Shown: one piece after another, positions 48,650-55,950 of the stretch
How the letters are laid out: every line of letters begins with the position of its first letter
Numbering within the stretch: the first letter of the stretch is position 1
Assembly (NCBI RefSeq): GCF_032716425.1
Contig: NZ_CP090419.1
Location: 3,164,001 to 3,228,000, forward strand
Direction of reading: 5' to 3'
DNA: 64,000 bases
DNA from: Pseudoalteromonas sp. N1230-9
GTDB lineage: Bacteria; Pseudomonadota; Gammaproteobacteria; Enterobacterales; Alteromonadaceae
Position numbers and translations under genes: made by a program
Notes under the pieces: model-generated
The model's database searches: none
The model's input: only the letters and a program-made list of their open reading frames with translations
Told to the model about the DNA's origin: nothing

Positions 48650-49103
48650 TAATCGCCGCCTATTGCTTCACAAATACCGTTGTTTACGGCTATTGCTAAG
48701 TTCTCTTGTTCACTGGTGTATAAGTAAAGAGCCTGTGCCAAGCTTTCATCCGTTGGTGGGATCACGCCAAAGTATTTAGCGTGATACGCCAACAACTGAT
48801 CAAGTTTGTTTTTGCCTATTTGCTTGGCTCGGCTTTCGATTTTTTTACTTTGAAATTAAACTCTGGTTGATACACTTCAACCACAGCACCCACTAAGAAC
48901 AATGGTGCACCAGGCTCTTGCACTAACTCTTTTAGCTTCGCTTCATGACTTTCAATGACGGTGTCTAACAAAAAGTTGGTTGCCGGTTGCACTTTGTTAT
49001 TAGGCTGCGTTGCATTTAAATACTTGTTGTAGTCGTTAGCGTTAATGCTAAAGGTGATTTCACCTTTCGAAGTCTCAACGGTAATTTTCTTTTCAAACGC
49101 CAT
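48649..49103 (-). CDS. Predicted -1 frameshift product: extended tail assembly chaperone
   Basis: Ribosomes slipping -1 on the A7 run (48840-48846) would pass from KVKK of the short chaperone into a second frame: ESRAKQIGKNKLDQLLAYHA and on to NNGICEAIGGD, 63 further residues, about 151 in total. The stop codon TAA (48649-48651) overlaps the tape-measure ATG. This second frame has no start codon or RBS of its own. The layout equals the G/GT pair of lambda and E/E+E' of P2. Read as a joined feature: 49103 down to the slip site, then one base back. Confidence 0.75.
48816..49103 (-). CDS. Tail assembly chaperone (short form)
   Basis: 95 residues from the ATG at 49103 (GAGAG lies 8 bp upstream; a TTG two codons earlier is less likely). 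It resembles the phage tail assembly chaperone family: FEKKITVETSKGEITFSI, LVEVYQPEFNF-like end and lysine-rich tail. It coats the tape measure before tube polymerisation. Position directly before the tape measure, and the frameshift that extends it, support the assignment. Confidence 0.75.
   Translation of the reverse strand: MAFEKKITVETSKGEITFSINANDYNKYLNATQPNNKVQPATNFLLDTVIESHEAKLKELVQEPGAPLFLVGAVVEVYQPEFNFKVKKSKAEPSK
48840..48846 (-). promoter_or_regulatory. Programmed -1 ribosomal frameshift site A AAA AAA
   Basis: On the minus strand GTA-AAA-AAA-TCG: seven A residues in the correct zero-frame phase for tandem -1 slippage. The -1 frame downstream is open for 63 codons to the tape-measure start. 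Confidence 0.75.
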
Positions 49104-49725
49104 GATCAATACTCTCTTTAATATCTGCTTGGTCTAGCAGCGTGTAGGTAAAATAAGGGCCATACTTGGCAGCGGATTGCTCACACAAGGCAATGAACTC
49201 GTCAAAGTCATTTGGATTTGCAAACACCTGGCAACCGGCAGACCACTTATCAACTTGGATTGATGTGGTTTTACTGTTTGCGCGGTGGCAGTTAATGCCA
49301 AAGTAACCTTGTTGTAGTTGCGCCTCTGGTGTGACGTCCGTGTCTAACTCGGTGTCTTTGTTGTTGTCACGCAAGACAACAACGGGTTTATGTTGCACAA
49401 GGGCGCGGTATTTCCCTTGGTGATAACCCAACGTCCATAAGCTTTTATGCTGCCCTGCAATTAGCACGGCGGTACCGTCTACGTTCATTGGGTGTTTACG
49501 CCAGTAAAGGCCTGCGTCTGTGGTGGCCTTAAACTGGTTTAATTGCCACTCACCACCTTGTTGATACAGCACACAAATCGCATCATTAAACGTATTGGCA
49601 CGGGTATTTGCATGGCGAATACCAATAATGTTTAGGTTTAATTCACCTTCAAACACACGGTAGCCACATGCTTGTAATGTATGAAGTAACGCTGTAACAG
49701 ATAGATTGCGAATGGCTTTAGTCAT
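49093..49725 (-). CDS. Putative peptidoglycan-active phage protein (L,D-transpeptidase-like signature)
   Basis: 210 residues. The C-terminal part has His in FGINCHRAN and, 15 residues on, WSAGCQVFANPNDF; this His...SxGC spacing resembles the YkuD-type cysteine active site. Other blocks: ANTFNDAICVLYQQGGEWQ and TTDAGLYWRKHP. I think it is a lysin or wall-modifying enzyme, partly because HP1-like phages place lysis genes just after the tube gene. No signal peptide. Starts on the last base of the tube stop and overlaps the chaperone gene. Confidence 0.5.
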   Translation of the reverse strand: MTKAIRNLSVTALLHTLQACGYRVFEGELNLNIIGIRHANTRANTFNDAICVLYQQGGEWQLNQFKATTDAGLYWRKHPMNVDGTAVLIAGQHKSLWTLGYHQGKYRALVQHKPVVVLRDNNKDTELDTDVTPEAQLQQGYFGINCHRANSKTTSIQVDKWSAGCQVFANPNDFDEFIALCEQSAAKYGPYFTYTLLDQADIKESIDHGV

Positions 49726-50174
49726 TACAGATCTCTCACTTCATCAGCGGTTAAATACGGCACACCATTGATTTTGATAAAATCAGGGCTCGTCACAGGG
49801 CACTTAATCGAGGTAACGTCTTCATCCCCTCCTTCCGCTTTCAGATCAAGCAAGTCTTCTAGCTGCGGTAAACAACCAAATGCCTCAATGTTCTTTTTCC
49901 CTGCTGATACCTCAGCATTGAATGCCACATCAAACGGCTCAATCCCCTTCCAGCTTCCCGCTTTTTCTGCTTGTGATTGCACAATTAGCCAGTTCTCATG
50001 ATCAAGCTTTAAGGTTACTTCCGCTGACACAGGGCCATCAATGTAGCCTTTAGGCACACCACGCACGGTTTTAGGTTTTCGGCCATCGGTGATTTTTACC
50101 TGTGCTTCAATTACGTGCACCATTGACGAACCAATGAACACATCAAAATCTTTACCACCTAATACTTTTTGCAT
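49725..50174 (-). CDS. Tail tube protein, DUF2597 family
   Basis: 149 residues, DUF2597 family: GKDFDVFIGSSMVHVIEAQV, TVRGVPKGYIDGPVSAEV and C-terminal KINGVPYLTADEVRDL. Directly downstream of the sheath, so it is the tail tube of a contractile tail, equivalent to P2 FII. 5-bp gap after the sheath gene. Confidence 0.8.
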   Translation of the reverse strand: MQKVLGGKDFDVFIGSSMVHVIEAQVKITDGRKPKTVRGVPKGYIDGPVSAEVTLKLDHENWLIVQSQAEKAGSWKGIEPFDVAFNAEVSAGKKNIEAFGCLPQLEDLLDLKAEGGDEDVTSIKCPVTSPDFIKINGVPYLTADEVRDL

Positions 50175-50179
50175 GTGCC

Positions 50180-51286
50180 TTACTCCTGATCTTGGCGGTC
50201 TAACATGATGCCGACGAGGATTTCACTTGGTGAATCATACGGCGTGATTTTCATCATTACTTGGATTTGCTTAGCGCTCAGCCATGTAATGCTAATGCTG
50301 TCTTCTTTCGGCGGTTCAATGAGACCTGGGAACTTATCTGCACCAATGTTCACTGACTTACTCATTTCGCGTAATGGTTTACTCATCACGCGCTTGCCAA
50401 ATTCAGTGCCACTGGGGCTGTTGTTTAAGCGGCGGTTCTTAATGTTTTGAATCGCAATGATGCGAACAGCCCGCGCGGCCTTATCAACAATGCGACCATT
50501 TTCAATTTGTTGAAAATCGCCGCCTTCTGCATCAAGGGTGTTCACATCACCAAAGTACACACCATCAAAATCAGCATAAAACTGTGTGCAACTAAAGCGC
50601 TGTGCATCCAGTGCTGCCGTGGTTGTATTGGTGAGTGGTTTGCCTTCGGCATCTTCTGGTAGTGGCATTAAAGACATGGCACCCGTCAGTACACGCATTG
50701 GGCTATCTGCAATCGTGACTGAGCGTTTACACAAGCGCCCTGTTACCGCGCCGAGTTCATCACCAAATAGCAATGGCACCACCGCTACACGGGGGGCAAC
50801 CACGCCATCTGTCAACGGTTGAAGCGCGGTTACTAAGTCAGACCACGTTTGCTCTGCGGCAAGACCTGGCGCAGCAACAAGAATATGAACCCGTCTTGCA
50901 AGACTTGATAAGATTTCGAGGGCTTTAGCTTGGTAACTTTCAATGTCGGCTTTGCCTGTAACAGGCGTACAAATCACGATGATTTCAGGACTGACATCTT
51001 GATCCATCGCTTTATCAATGAGCGCCATAATGTCCGCACCAACAGCATGAGGAATGGCATAACCACTGACCAAATCATCACCGTTACGCTGCCATGCTTT
51101 TACTTGTGTTTTTAATGGCGAATCAGCTTCACCAAATTCACTGTCAAAATCACTTTGTGCATTAATAGGTAGAATTTTGCCGTTACTCTCTGGCCCTTCG
51201 CCAATGAATAACACGCTGCGCTCCACTTCTTTCGTAGCGCCACTGCCTGTTTGTATGGCTGCAACGGATACTTTACCTTGTGCCAT
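50180..51286 (-). CDS. Tail sheath protein, DUF2586 family
   Basis: 368 residues, DUF2586 family, the sheath of K139-like contractile tails: VERSVLFIGEGPESNG, an alpha/beta middle with ILVAAPGLAAEQTW, and RAVRIIAIQNIKNRRLNNSP near the polymerisation handshake region. The sheath contracts at infection to drive the tube through the envelope. Clearly distinct from the P2 FI sheath, which places this phage nearer to K139/HP1. Confidence 0.82.
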   Translation of the reverse strand: MAQGKVSVAAIQTGSGATKEVERSVLFIGEGPESNGKILPINAQSDFDSEFGEADSPLKTQVKAWQRNGDDLVSGYAIPHAVGADIMALIDKAMDQDVSPEIIVICTPVTGKADIESYQAKALEILSSLARRVHILVAAPGLAAEQTWSDLVTALQPLTDGVVAPRVAVVPLLFGDELGAVTGRLCKRSVTIADSPMRVLTGAMSLMPLPEDAEGKPLTNTTTAALDAQRFSCTQFYADFDGVYFGDVNTLDAEGGDFQQIENGRIVDKAARAVRIIAIQNIKNRRLNNSPSGTEFGKRVMSKPLREMSKSVNIGADKFPGLIEPPKEDSISITWLSAKQIQVMMKITPYDSPSEILVGIMLDRQDQE

Positions 51287-51307
51287 GGTCGTTCCTTATT
51301 TGCTGCG

Positions 51308-51940
51308 CTACGCCACTTGCATAGCTTTGTTTAAAATAAAACTCTGTTGCTCTTTTTGTTCAGAGGCGGTCTGCCCTAAAAATGAGCGGGCAGGCAAATC
51401 AATCTGCCAACTGCTCTTACTTGAGCTGCCCTTTAGTTCGCGCAGTAAAAACCCTGCTTGGTTTTTACTTAAATGCTCGGTTATCCAGATTATCGTAGGC
51501 CGTTTCGTGCCTTTACCTTTCCCCCGCGGGATTGTGTAACCCGCCGCAATTAATGCACGGGCGAGGTTTTTTGTTGCTGGCCCATCTTTAGTTTGATTGC
51601 CAGCACTTGATTGTTTTTCTACATCAAGGCTGACCCCTTCTTGATGGGCGCGGGCGATCTTTGCAGTGCGTGTGTGATTAAAGTACACACGGCCGCTATC
51701 AGGTCCGTACCGCACTTTCATGCGACGCTTAAGCTTGGTGAGCATTTTCTTTTTTCTGCCGTTTGCCCTGCCTTGCCAGCGCTTCCCCATCAAGTCTTGT
51801 TGTTCAGTGATCCGCGTTTTACTGCTTCGGTTTGCCGCCCTAATTGCACCGCGTATTAAATTGCGGCGCTTGTTCGGGTTAAGACGTAAAAACGCGAGCT
51901 GCTCTTTACTTTGCCCCTCGTCAAATTTGACGTTAAGCAC
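51308..51940 (-). CDS. S: Virion morphogenesis / tail completion protein S
   Basis: 210 residues, gpS-like phage virion morphogenesis family: RGAIRAANRSSKTRITEQ, DLMGKRWQGRANGRKKKML and the mid-protein YFNHTRTAKIARAHQEG. Strongly basic. With gpR it closes the head-proximal end of the tail. Overlaps R by 8 bp. Confidence 0.8.
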   Translation of the reverse strand: MLNVKFDEGQSKEQLAFLRLNPNKRRNLIRGAIRAANRSSKTRITEQQDLMGKRWQGRANGRKKKMLTKLKRRMKVRYGPDSGRVYFNHTRTAKIARAHQEGVSLDVEKQSSAGNQTKDGPATKNLARALIAAGYTIPRGKGKGTKRPTIIWITEHLSKNQAGFLLRELKGSSSKSSWQIDLPARSFLGQTASEQKEQQSFILNKAMQVA

Positions 51941-52406
51941 GGCTTATTTGCCCTAGCAATGTAAACTCTTCAGCAATCCACACGCTTTGTTCACCAAAGT
52001 CATAACGTATGCCGTCTAATTCAAACGGGCCGTTGTCTGTTTGAACAAGCTCAATCTCTTCACATAGCTGTTCAATCATCAATTCAACTTCATTGCTGTT
52101 GTCATCATTCACATCAGCACTGAATTCAATGTCGTGGCTGTCGTATTTACCGCCATTGTTTTGCAGCCAAAACGAGGCAAAGGCGCAAATCAATGCTGCT
52201 GGCGCTGAGCACGGGTTTATACTGATCACCCCTGAGTAATAAAAACGTGCTGCTAATAACCCGTTTCCATTTATGGTTTTGCTACAGGGCTCAATGCGTC
52301 CGCCTTCAATCCAACTGTCAAACTGAGTATCAAGGGCTAATTTGTGCCCCTGATACACAACGCTAACTAAATGCTGTTTAAGCATTGCTATTTTGCTTTG
52401 GCTCAT
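51933..52406 (-). CDS. R: Tail completion protein R
   Basis: 157 residues resembling P2 gpR-type tail completion proteins: FDSWIEGGRIEPCSKTING at the start, ALICAFASFWLQNN, and an acidic middle (DVNDDNSNEVELMIEQLCEE). Order L-R-S and overlaps of 4 and 8 bp support the call. Confidence 0.72.
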   Translation of the reverse strand: MSQSKIAMLKQHLVSVVYQGHKLALDTQFDSWIEGGRIEPCSKTINGNGLLAARFYYSGVISINPCSAPAALICAFASFWLQNNGGKYDSHDIEFSADVNDDNSNEVELMIEQLCEEIELVQTDNGPFELDGIRYDFGEQSVWIAEEFTLLGQISRA

Positions 52407-52840
52407 AGCAATTCAACCGATAAGTTAACGCTGAGCGACTGCAATAAACGCAAAGCGTTAATACTCTCGCGTTGCCAATGCTCATGATTATCTACAGCTG
52501 ATTGGCTCTGTGCTGTCGCGTTATCACGATGTGTACTGCCAAGCTTTGATACCAGCAAATTTGCTTTGGCTTTGCTGTACACAGCATCACAGTAAAAAAT
52601 CACTTGTTGCGCGTTAAGCGGCTCGCCATTGGTCAGTTGAACACCGTCTAGCTCTTGGTTTATTTCTGCTTGAGCACGGGTGAGTTTTTCAACGAGCAGA
52701 TCCGATTTATTCGCGTATTCGCTGGCAACCGCGTAATGCTCAATAAAGTGAGCCGTGCCGAGTGCTGGGTAATAGCCATTGCCTGGCACTTCAACATTGA
52801 CGCTTTGTAAATCTGCTTGTGGCATACCGCTTAAATTCAT
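52403..52840 (-). CDS. L: Head completion/stabilisation protein L
   Basis: About 145 residues, P2 gpL family. The first part (FIEHYAVASEYANKSDLLVE), then AVYSKAKANLLV, then NHEHWQRESINALRLL is the helical pattern of this head-tail connector. I place the start at MNLSGMPQ (52840), with AAGGTG a few bases upstream, not at 52873. Confidence 0.72.
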   Translation of the reverse strand: MNLSGMPQADLQSVNVEVPGNGYYPALGTAHFIEHYAVASEYANKSDLLVEKLTRAQAEINQELDGVQLTNGEPLNAQQVIFYCDAVYSKAKANLLVSKLGSTHRDNATAQSQSAVDNHEHWQRESINALRLLQSLSVNLSVELL

Positions 52841-52884
52841 CACACACCTTTCACTAAACCATTCACATGACAATTAAATTGGGT

Positions 52885-52946
52885 GTGGGCGCCACTTAGT
52901 CACATACGTTAAGCAAGCAATGCGAACGCTGTGCTAAGTTGCCCAC
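52885..52946 (-). repeat. Imperfect inverted repeat between M and L
   Basis: Two-part arms GTGGGC + ACTTAG pair with CTAAGT + GCCCAC, with a small internal bulge and a 31-base loop. It would form an RNA stem in the late transcript between M and L. Confidence 0.5.
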
Positions 52947-52957
52947 CGGCGATGGAG

Positions 52958-53704
52958 CTAGTCAGCGTCAGCCGCTTTTTCTGGCTCGCTTTGTTTTAGT
53001 AACTTTTGCAGGTCTTTTAATAAGGTTTTAACCCCTGCTTTATCGTTAATGGCTTGAGCTTGCTCAGCGAAAATCGCAGCAAAGCCGTAATTGTGTAATG
53101 ACGCATCGACCTTAGCCGTGATGGCGTAGAGCTTGCCGCCCACTACCTCTAAGCCTGTCCAGTTTTGGCTTTTCACGATATTGATTAAGCGATGCAGTAC
53201 AAAACTGATTTCAAATAGCCCATCATGTTTTGATTCTGATAAGTAAAAGTTGGCATCGTCGTACAACTGATCGATAACGAACGCAGGCCAATGCTTGGTA
53301 TTAAACACAGTGGGTAATGGCTGCTTTTGTTCAATCATCAATGGCAATAGCTCTAACACTGCATCCCAGCGTTTTAAATCAACTAGCCAAATAAATACCC
53401 ATGCCAGCACGGTGTTGGGGTGGTTTTGGCCGCTTAAACGATAGCGGTTGATATAACCTAGGTAGTCATTACGCTTTAGGGCTTCAGACTTGTAACTGGC
53501 TTTATCAGCAATATCGCTAAATGTTTTTAGTTGAGCTAAGTCAGACTCGATGGCCGCTACAAAAAACGGGTACTCTTTTTGCTCATTGTCGGTTACTGGC
53601 GTATTAGCTTGAACGGCTTCAACCGCTGCTGTTGGCGCCTTTGTGTCAGTGCTATTTGGTACGCTGCTTGCTGTTTTGGCTAATGATTTTTTAACTAAGC
53701 TCAT
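52958..53704 (-). CDS. M: Terminase small (endonuclease) subunit M
   Basis: 248 residues, P2 gpM family. After a variable N-terminus (1-50, Ala/Thr/Val-rich), the core contains YINRYRLSGQNHPNTVLAWV, FIWLVDLKRWDAVLEL and LLPLMIEQKQPLPTVFN, the usual gpM blocks. gpM cuts cos and works with gpP. Separated from gene N by a terminator-like hairpin. Confidence 0.88.
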   Translation of the reverse strand: MSLVKKSLAKTASSVPNSTDTKAPTAAVEAVQANTPVTDNEQKEYPFFVAAIESDLAQLKTFSDIADKASYKSEALKRNDYLGYINRYRLSGQNHPNTVLAWVFIWLVDLKRWDAVLELLPLMIEQKQPLPTVFNTKHWPAFVIDQLYDDANFYLSESKHDGLFEISFVLHRLINIVKSQNWTGLEVVGGKLYAITAKVDASLHNYGFAAIFAEQAQAINDKAGVKTLLKDLQKLLKQSEPEKAADAD

Positions 53705-53728
53705 TTAAAAACACTCTACTAGTTGGTT

Positions 53729-53765
53729 AAAAAGAGCCGCCCTGAAACTAGGAAAAAAGGGCGGC
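53729..53765 (-). terminator. Terminator-like hairpin between capsid gene N and terminase gene M
   Basis: Arms GCCGCCCT / AGGGCGGC around a 14-base A/T-rich loop; on the minus strand the second arm is followed by TCTTTTT. Partial termination here would make more capsid mRNA than terminase mRNA. Confidence 0.7.
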
Positions 53766-53784
53766 AATTGCTGCTGTTAGTAAA

Positions 53785-54822
53785 CTAAACCCAGCCGTCA
53801 CCTGCTTGATTTGGTAACTTCACATTGGCTGATTCAAAGTAAATCGCTTTTTCTAGGTCTTCGACGTAGTAGCAATCGTTACGTGACAGGTAGTCTTCAA
53901 CACGTTTTTTCTTCGCGTTATTTTCAACGCTCGTACGGGTTGAACCTGTTTGCACGTAGTGACTTAGGTTGTCAAAGCTGGTGACTAAGATGCCGCGAGC
54001 AGGGAAAAAAGGAATTTTGTAACTCGCCAAGCCTCCATAGGTTTCAATGACCTGTTGAAGCTCAATCTTGGTCTTTTCGCTTGGTGTATGTGCTTGCTTG
54101 GCGTACAGCTTATTTTTATCGTGTGCGAGTAGTTCATCACCGATAATCGCCACCATGTTGGCACGTTTATGCTCTGGAATACCTTGCAATGCGTCATGCA
54201 CTGCTTGATCGAGGTTTTCATAGTCGCCGCCTGCACCAATACGGATTTCATTCACTGTGACACCTTCAGTCACAACACGCTCTGGTGCATCACGGCGAAG
54301 TAATTGCAACCAACCAATGTTGACGTCATTCATCATTGGGTATGCCACAATATCCGTGGTATCAGCGGCATGCGTACCATTCCAACCGATTTTGATGATA
54401 TCCAGTGCAATCGCCTGGCGAACGTGGTTACGGTAGCGTTCATGGAAATCAGGGAACTTCGACCACTGATCCATTTTCACCCATGTGATATGAATGTCAC
54501 ATTCAGTTGGGTAACAGCGGTATTCGCGTTTATCGAGCTTCGATACATCGCGGGTTTTACGCTCTTTGGTGTCGTCGGTTTCAACACCGGCACGACCCGT
54601 CACACCACCGTCAACACTCATGATCACCGATTGACCGACTAGATCATCAACCGGTGCGGTATTAATCATCTGTAAGAATTCAGACGATTCATACACCGCG
54701 TCGTATAGGCGTTGCTCTACAGTCGGCTCAACGTTAAATTGCTCTGACATTGATGCCACGCCATAGTTAACGGCCATGCCTGCCATAATGGCAACAAATA
54801 ATTCTCTGGTTCTTGTCTTCAT
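53785..54822 (-). CDS. N: Major capsid protein N
   Basis: About 345 residues, P2 family major capsid. MKTRTRELFVAIMAGMAVNY is the usual start and is preceded by CAGGAAAG, so I reject the ATG at 54855. Other family blocks: FLQMINTAPVDDLVGQSVIM, CHITWVKMDQW-type sequence (CDIHITWVKMDQWSKF), DIIKIGWNGTHAA, and the C-terminal CYYVEDLEKAIYFE. The N-terminal segment is normally removed by the scaffold protease. Confidence 0.95.
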   Translation of the reverse strand: MKTRTRELFVAIMAGMAVNYGVASMSEQFNVEPTVEQRLYDAVYESSEFLQMINTAPVDDLVGQSVIMSVDGGVTGRAGVETDDTKERKTRDVSKLDKREYRCYPTECDIHITWVKMDQWSKFPDFHERYRNHVRQAIALDIIKIGWNGTHAADTTDIVAYPMMNDVNIGWLQLLRRDAPERVVTEGVTVNEIRIGAGGDYENLDQAVHDALQGIPEHKRANMVAIIGDELLAHDKNKLYAKQAHTPSEKTKIELQQVIETYGGLASYKIPFFPARGILVTSFDNLSHYVQTGSTRTSVENNAKKKRVEDYLSRNDCYYVEDLEKAIYFESANVKLPNQAGDGWV

Positions 54823-54864
54823 GTTCTTTCCTGCGTTTAACTTGGTTACGTTCAATCCGTGTGG

Positions 54865-55755
54865 TTACAGCAACTGGCTGTATTTACCCTCGTCGCCTTC
54901 GGGTTCATCGTCGGCGTCGGTGGTATTACCCGCAGGTGCGTTTACTGCTTTTTCAAACTTGTCTGTCAGTTCTGTAAGCAGTTTTTTCGTTGAGGATAGC
55001 TCTTCTTTTAGATCAGCTACTTCAGTGCTTTCATCATCTTCAGGCGGTGTTTCTTCGTCTTCCACTTTAGTGGCTGAGAATGAATCAAGCTTTGTTGAAA
55101 AGCCGTCTAGCTTTTGGCTGAATTCGGCAAGCGGTGTGCCCAGTGCATCTTTTAATGCGGTGGCTAAGTCTTCTGGTTTCATATCGGGTTCTTCCTGATT
55201 GAATGAAAATAGTCGTTTAAAAAAGGGTTTTTTAGTGGGTTCATCATCGACGGGATCGCATGCCCCTAATTCGACTTTTAATAAGGCGACGTCCTTGTCG
55301 TCTGGCTCACTCTTACTGCTAAAGTTAATACGGTCTGTGTAGCAACTCGCTGGGTAATCGGTGACAGCAAGACCTGTTAGGTAGGTTTTGCCCGAGCCCA
55401 TAAAGTCACGTTTTATTTCAATGCTGAAGTACACCGCTTGATCGGCTTTGTTTAGCTCAACAAAACTTTGATTTGGTGCAAGCACAGCGTATAAGCACAC
55501 CACACCTTCTTCGTTTTCGTATGCTTCAACGCTCAACACATCGCCCAACATGCCTGCTATATCAACGTTGTGTAGGTTTTTAGCTGCCCAGCCCGACCAA
55601 TTGAACTCATGATCAAGGTTGATACGCGCGCCATATTTGCGCGGGTTGTAGGTTTCGACAATGTCGGCTACGTCTTGCTCTGTGATTTCACGACCATCAA
55701 CTGTCATGCCTACCGCAGCAATGGAAAGTGGTTTTGTACGTAGTTGACTTGGCAT
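54865..55755 (-). CDS. O: Capsid scaffolding protein with protease domain, O
   Basis: 296 residues from MPSQLRTKP (55755), preceded by AAAGG; the frame is open further upstream but that part is not coding. P2 gpO family serine protease plus scaffold: catalytic residues align as Asp20 (TVDGRE), His49 (LDHEFNW) and Ser111 (YFSIEI), close to P2 Asp19/His48/Ser107. The C-terminal third is a Glu/Lys-rich coiled coil (DLKEELSSTKKLLTELTDKF) that scaffolds the capsid. First gene of the leftward late operon, divergent from P. Confidence 0.93.
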   Translation of the reverse strand: MPSQLRTKPLSIAAVGMTVDGREITEQDVADIVETYNPRKYGARINLDHEFNWSGWAAKNLHNVDIAGMLGDVLSVEAYENEEGVVCLYAVLAPNQSFVELNKADQAVYFSIEIKRDFMGSGKTYLTGLAVTDYPASCYTDRINFSSKSEPDDKDVALLKVELGACDPVDDEPTKKPFFKRLFSFNQEEPDMKPEDLATALKDALGTPLAEFSQKLDGFSTKLDSFSATKVEDEETPPEDDESTEVADLKEELSSTKKLLTELTDKFEKAVNAPAGNTTDADDEPEGDEGKYSQLL

Positions 55756-55847
55756 AAATAAAACCTTTGTTGGTTGAGCGTTTTGCTTTAAAGTTGCTTG
55801 CAGTTTGCACCCTCTTTTTACACCTTTCCAACGGTTTAACTTTTTGA

Positions 55848-55874
55848 AATTCCTATATTTAGCTTTTAGGAATT
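55848..55874. promoter_or_regulatory. Dyad in the divergent late promoter region
   Basis: AATTCCTA and TAGGAATT, perfect 8-bp arms 11 bp apart, in the 195-bp gap between O and P. Suitable as a binding site for the Ogr-like activator or another dimer, but it does not fit the TGT-N12-ACA element of P2. Confidence 0.4.
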
Positions 55875-55950
55875 GATAGGTTTTTAACTGACAGATCACA
55901 CGCTTTATAACGAATACACTGCCGCTATGGATTATTAAACGCGGTGCATT

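Noticed and set aside
48649..48840. Independent small gene between chaperone and tape measure
   Set aside because: No start codon or RBS in the frame; the A7 slippery site in exact phase explains it as a frameshift extension.
55756..55950. P2-type Ogr sites (TGT-N12-ACA) upstream of the late operons
   Set aside because: Looked for on both strands; only partial matches such as TTG-N12-ACA near 55806-55823 were found.
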